Positions 61,532 through 64,000 of a stretch of DNA of 64,000 bases are shown here, piece after piece (positions within the stretch are counted from its first letter, which is position 1; each line of letters starts with the position of its first letter). Source of the DNA: Actinacidiphila cocklensis (GTDB lineage: Bacteria > Actinomycetota > Actinomycetes > Streptomycetales > Streptomycetaceae); assembly GCF_907177275.1 (NCBI RefSeq), contig NZ_CAJSLV010000069.1, forward strand, positions 6,931 through 70,930. The letters run 5' to 3'. The position numbers and the translations under genes are program-made. The notes under the pieces were generated by a model that was not told the DNA's origin, made no database searches, and saw only the letters and a list, made by a program, of their open reading frames with translations.

Positions 61532-63397
61532 TCAGCGCTTGGCGCGGGACGCGGCGCGACCCCGCTCCTTCTGGTCGAGGACCACCTTACGGATTCGTAC
61601 GGTCTCCGGAGTGACTTCGATGCATTCATCGTCCCTGCAGAACTCCAAGGACTGTTCAAGGGAGAGCTTGCGCGGCGGCACCACGTTCTCGGTGTTGTCC
61701 GCGGACGCGGCGCGCATGTTGGTGAGCTTCTTCTCCTTGGTGATGTTCACGTCCATGTCGTCCGAGCGCGAGTTCTCACCGATGATCATGCCCTCGTACA
61801 CCTCGGTGGTGGGCTCGACGAAGATCACGCCGCGCTCCTGGAGGTTGATCATCGCGAACGGCGTGACCACGCCGGACCGGTCGGCCACCAGCGAACCGTT
61901 GTTGCGGGTGCGCAGCTCGCCGAACCACGGCTCGTGGCCCTCGAACAGGGAGTGCGCGATGCCGGTGCCGCGGGTCTGGGTCAGGAACTCGGTACGGAAG
62001 CCGATCAGGCCGCGGGACGGCACGATCCACTCCATCCGGATCCAGCCGGACCCGTGGTTGGTCATCGTCTCCATCCGGGCCTTGCGGGTCGCCATCAGCT
62101 GGGTGATGGCACCCAGGTGCTCCTCGGGGGAGTCGATGGTCAGCCGCTCGATCGGCTCGTGGACCTTGCCGTTGATCTCCTTGGTGACCACCTCGGGCTT
62201 GCCGACGGTCAGTTCGAAGCCCTCCCGGCGCATCGTCTCCACCAGGATGGCCAGCGCCAGCTCACCGCGGCCCTGCACCTCCCAGGCGTCGGGACGCTCG
62301 GTCGGCAGCACCCGGAGGCTGACGTTGCCGATCAGCTCCCGGTCGAGGCGGTCCTTGACCTGGCGGGCGGTGACCTTGTGGCCCTTGCCGCCCTTGCCGA
62401 CCAGCGGCGAGGTGTTCGTGCCGATGGTCATCGAGATGGCCGGCTCGTCCACCGTGATCAGCGGCAGCGCGATCGGGTTCTCCGGGTCGGCGAGCGTCTC
62501 GCCGATCATGATGTCCGGGATGCCGGCCACCGCGCAGATGTCACCGGGACCCGCGCTCTCGGCGGGCTTGCGGGTCAGCGCCTCGGTCATCATCAACTCG
62601 GTGATGCGGACGTTGGAGATGCTGCCGTCGCGCTTGATCCAGGCGACGGTCTGCCCCTTCTTCAGGTGGCCTTCCTCGACCCGCAGCAGTGCGATACGGC
62701 CGAGGAAGTTGTCCGCGTCCAGGTTGGTGACGTGCGCCTGCAGCGGCGCTTCCTCGTCGTAGACCGGCGCGGGGACGGTGTCCAGGATCGTGGAGAAGAA
62801 CGGCTCCAGGCTGTCGCTGTCGGCCGGCACCGTGCCGTTCTCCGGCTTGGTCAGCGACGCGACACCGTCACGGGCGCACGCGTAGACGATCGGGAACTCG
62901 ATCTGGTCCTCGTCGGCGTCCAGGTCGAGGAAGAGGTCGTAGGTCTCGTTGACCACCTCGTCGATCCTGGAGTCCGGGCGGTCGGTCTTGTTGATGCACA
63001 GGATCACCGGCAGCCGGGCGGACAGCGCCTTGCGCAGCACGAACCGGGTCTGCGGCAGCGGGCCCTCGGAGGCGTCCACCAGCAGCACCACGGCGTCCAC
63101 CATGGACAGGCCGCGCTCGACCTCACCGCCGAAGTCGGCGTGGCCGGGGGTGTCGATGATGTTGATCGTGACCGGGTCCCCGCCGTCCTTGGGGTGGTAC
63201 TTCACCGCGGTGTTCTTCGCGAGAATGGTGATGCCCTTCTCGCGCTCCAGGTCGTTGGAGTCCATCATCCGGTCGTCCAGATGCTGGTGTGCGGCGAAGG
63301 CCCCGGCCTGCTTGAGCATGGCGTCGACGAGGGTCGTCTTGCCGTGGTCGACATGGGCGACGATGGCGACGTTACGGATATCGTGGCGCGTGGACAT
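61532..63397 (-). CDS. typA: Translational GTPase TypA/BipA
   Basis: A 621-residue ribosome-binding GTPase of the EF-G/LepA superfamily. G1 AHVDHGKTT (14-22), switch I EREKGITILAK, G3 DTPGHADFGGEVER, G4 NKTD. It continues with domain II (GRIALLRVEEGHLKKGQTVA), and the TypA-specific C-terminal domain (PSRGLIGFRTEFLTQTRGTG). It assists 50S assembly and stress or cold adaptation. Start at the ATG at 63397 (MSTRHDIRNVAIVAH); the frame opens further upstream to 63826 but that part is non-homologous and overlaps the divergent gene. Ends in a basic RAASRAKR tail. Confidence 0.96.
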   Translation of the reverse strand: MSTRHDIRNVAIVAHVDHGKTTLVDAMLKQAGAFAAHQHLDDRMMDSNDLEREKGITILAKNTAVKYHPKDGGDPVTINIIDTPGHADFGGEVERGLSMVDAVVLLVDASEGPLPQTRFVLRKALSARLPVILCINKTDRPDSRIDEVVNETYDLFLDLDADEDQIEFPIVYACARDGVASLTKPENGTVPADSDSLEPFFSTILDTVPAPVYDEEAPLQAHVTNLDADNFLGRIALLRVEEGHLKKGQTVAWIKRDGSISNVRITELMMTEALTRKPAESAGPGDICAVAGIPDIMIGETLADPENPIALPLITVDEPAISMTIGTNTSPLVGKGGKGHKVTARQVKDRLDRELIGNVSLRVLPTERPDAWEVQGRGELALAILVETMRREGFELTVGKPEVVTKEINGKVHEPIERLTIDSPEEHLGAITQLMATRKARMETMTNHGSGWIRMEWIVPSRGLIGFRTEFLTQTRGTGIAHSLFEGHEPWFGELRTRNNGSLVADRSGVVTPFAMINLQERGVIFVEPTTEVYEGMIIGENSRSDDMDVNITKEKKLTNMRAASADNTENVVPPRKLSLEQSLEFCRDDECIEVTPETVRIRKVVLDQKERGRAASRAKR

Positions 63398-63602
63398 GCG
63401 GCGGCGCTTCTCCCGGAATCGTGGATGGCGTCGCGTTCCTCTTCGACGCGCTCGCCCGTGCCGGGCAGAAGTCACGCCGCGGCCGTTTCCCATGGTACGT
63501 GCCAGCACCCCCGGCTGCGCCCGGGCAAGCCCTTCGGGGCACCGCCGTCGCCCCGCGGACCCTGGCGGAGGCGGCGTCCGAGGAGGTGGGACGATCTTCC
63601 GC

Positions 63603-64000
63603 GTGTCCACGTCATCGTTCGTCCCGCAGGGCGAATCCGTGCCGCCGCTGCCGGCCGGCATCCCGCTGAACCCCGCCGACCACCCCCGCGCCCCCCGGCG
63701 GCAGGCGCTGCCGAACCTGCTGGTGGTCGTCGCCGCCGGGGCCGCCGCGCTGCTCGGCGCCACCCATACGCTGCCGATCTCGCCCGCGGGGTTCCTCCGC
63801 TTCGCGCTCGGCATGATCGCCGGCATGAACCTCCACGTCCTGGCCTACCGGCTGCTCGGCCGGTTCACCGGCTCCGCGACGGTCTGGACGTCCCTCTTCG
63901 TCGGCCGCTGGCTCGGCAGCACCGTGCGCCGCGGGCGGCTGCTCACCTTCCGGATGCTGCCGCTGGTCCTCCTCAACACCTGCCAGGTCGTCGTCGACCG
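63603..64000 (+). CDS. Membrane protein, 3' truncated by window edge
   Basis: A GTG at 63603 with AGGAGGTGGG upstream opens a frame that runs to the right edge (132 complete codons). The start reads VSTSSFVPQGESVPPLPAGI; then come a hydrophobic segment (LPNLLVVVAAGAAALLGATH), FALGMIAGMNLHVLAYRLLG and a further segment near the edge (MLPLVLLNTCQVVVD). It looks like a polytopic membrane protein; I recognise no family. Divergent from typA. Confidence 0.6.
   Translation, partial: MSTSSFVPQGESVPPLPAGIPLNPADHPRAPRRQALPNLLVVVAAGAAALLGATHTLPISPAGFLRFALGMIAGMNLHVLAYRLLGRFTGSATVWTSLFVGRWLGSTVRRGRLLTFRMLPLVLLNTCQVVVD

Noticed and set aside
63398-63826. N-terminal extension of TypA by 143 codons
   Set aside because: TypA begins with its G1 motif about 14 residues in; the extension is non-homologous and overlaps the start of the divergent membrane protein gene.
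1-64000. tRNA, rRNA, integrase/attachment site or insertion sequence
   Set aside because: No cloverleaf, rRNA block, transposase motif or flanking direct repeats were seen in the intergenic regions; the gaps are filled with promoters, hairpins and dispersed repeats.

Overview
The window is high-GC (about 70% or more by eye) actinobacterial chromosome with Streptomyces-type genes: DUF3117, DUF1003, DUF6113 and DUF6758 proteins, mycothiol deacetylase MshB, TatB beside an ECF sigma/zinc anti-sigma pair, and duplicated oligopeptide ABC transporters. From memory, the gene order resembles the Streptomyces coelicolor chromosome segment that carries bldK. Streptomyces or a close relative (Kitasatospora, Streptacidiphilus, Actinacidiphila) is the best guess. 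No phage, insertion sequence, CRISPR array, rRNA or tRNA was seen; this is mostly core chromosome.

Left part (1-23 kb): the basic, repeat-rich C-terminus of an unidentified protein; an alpha/beta hydrolase; a 46-residue small protein; MarC, PHP and DUF6758 genes; a gene-poor 0.5 kb stretch with an operator-like AT-rich island and a tandem repeat; a suppressor-of-fused protein; then a divalent-metal block (CorA-family transporter preceded by a small upstream ORF, and an MgtE-N/CBS protein lacking the channel domain followed by DUF1003). Next come an Mrp Fe-S carrier, TatB, an ECF sigma/anti-sigma operon with a divergent O-methyltransferase, DUF3117, an enoyl-CoA hydratase, 3-methyladenine glycosylase I, a DivIVA-like protein, a FolP-type dihydropteroate synthase, a LOG protein, a membrane esterase and DapE.

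Middle part (23-43 kb): a membrane-anchored transglycosylase-like protein, a small secreted protein, DapC and ferredoxin FdxA (dapC and dapE both serve diaminopimelate/lysine synthesis), a GNAT/SirB1 pair, a NarL-type response regulator, a 1029-residue PAS/GAF/SpoIIE phosphatase with a fused kinase-like ATPase, an ABC-2 exporter with a DesK-type histidine kinase, a large proline/glycine-rich membrane protein with YoaR-like domains, mshB with its DUF6113 partner, and an S9 prolyl oligopeptidase.

Right part (43-61 kb): three complete five-gene oligopeptide ABC transporters in a row. The first is on the + strand with the order permease, lipoprotein, permease, ATPase, ATPase, the order I recall for bldKA-E. 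The other two are on the - strand with the order lipoprotein, permease, permease, ATPase, ATPase, and they look like a tandem duplication of one another. All three have a strong RNA hairpin directly after the lipoprotein gene. The window ends with the translational GTPase TypA/BipA and the start of a membrane protein.

The items most worth following are the 21-codon upstream ORF beginning Met-Asp-Pro in front of corA, the triple peptide-transporter locus with its shared post-lipoprotein hairpins, a histidine kinase and response regulator that each lack an adjacent partner, and the repeat-bearing intergenic regions.
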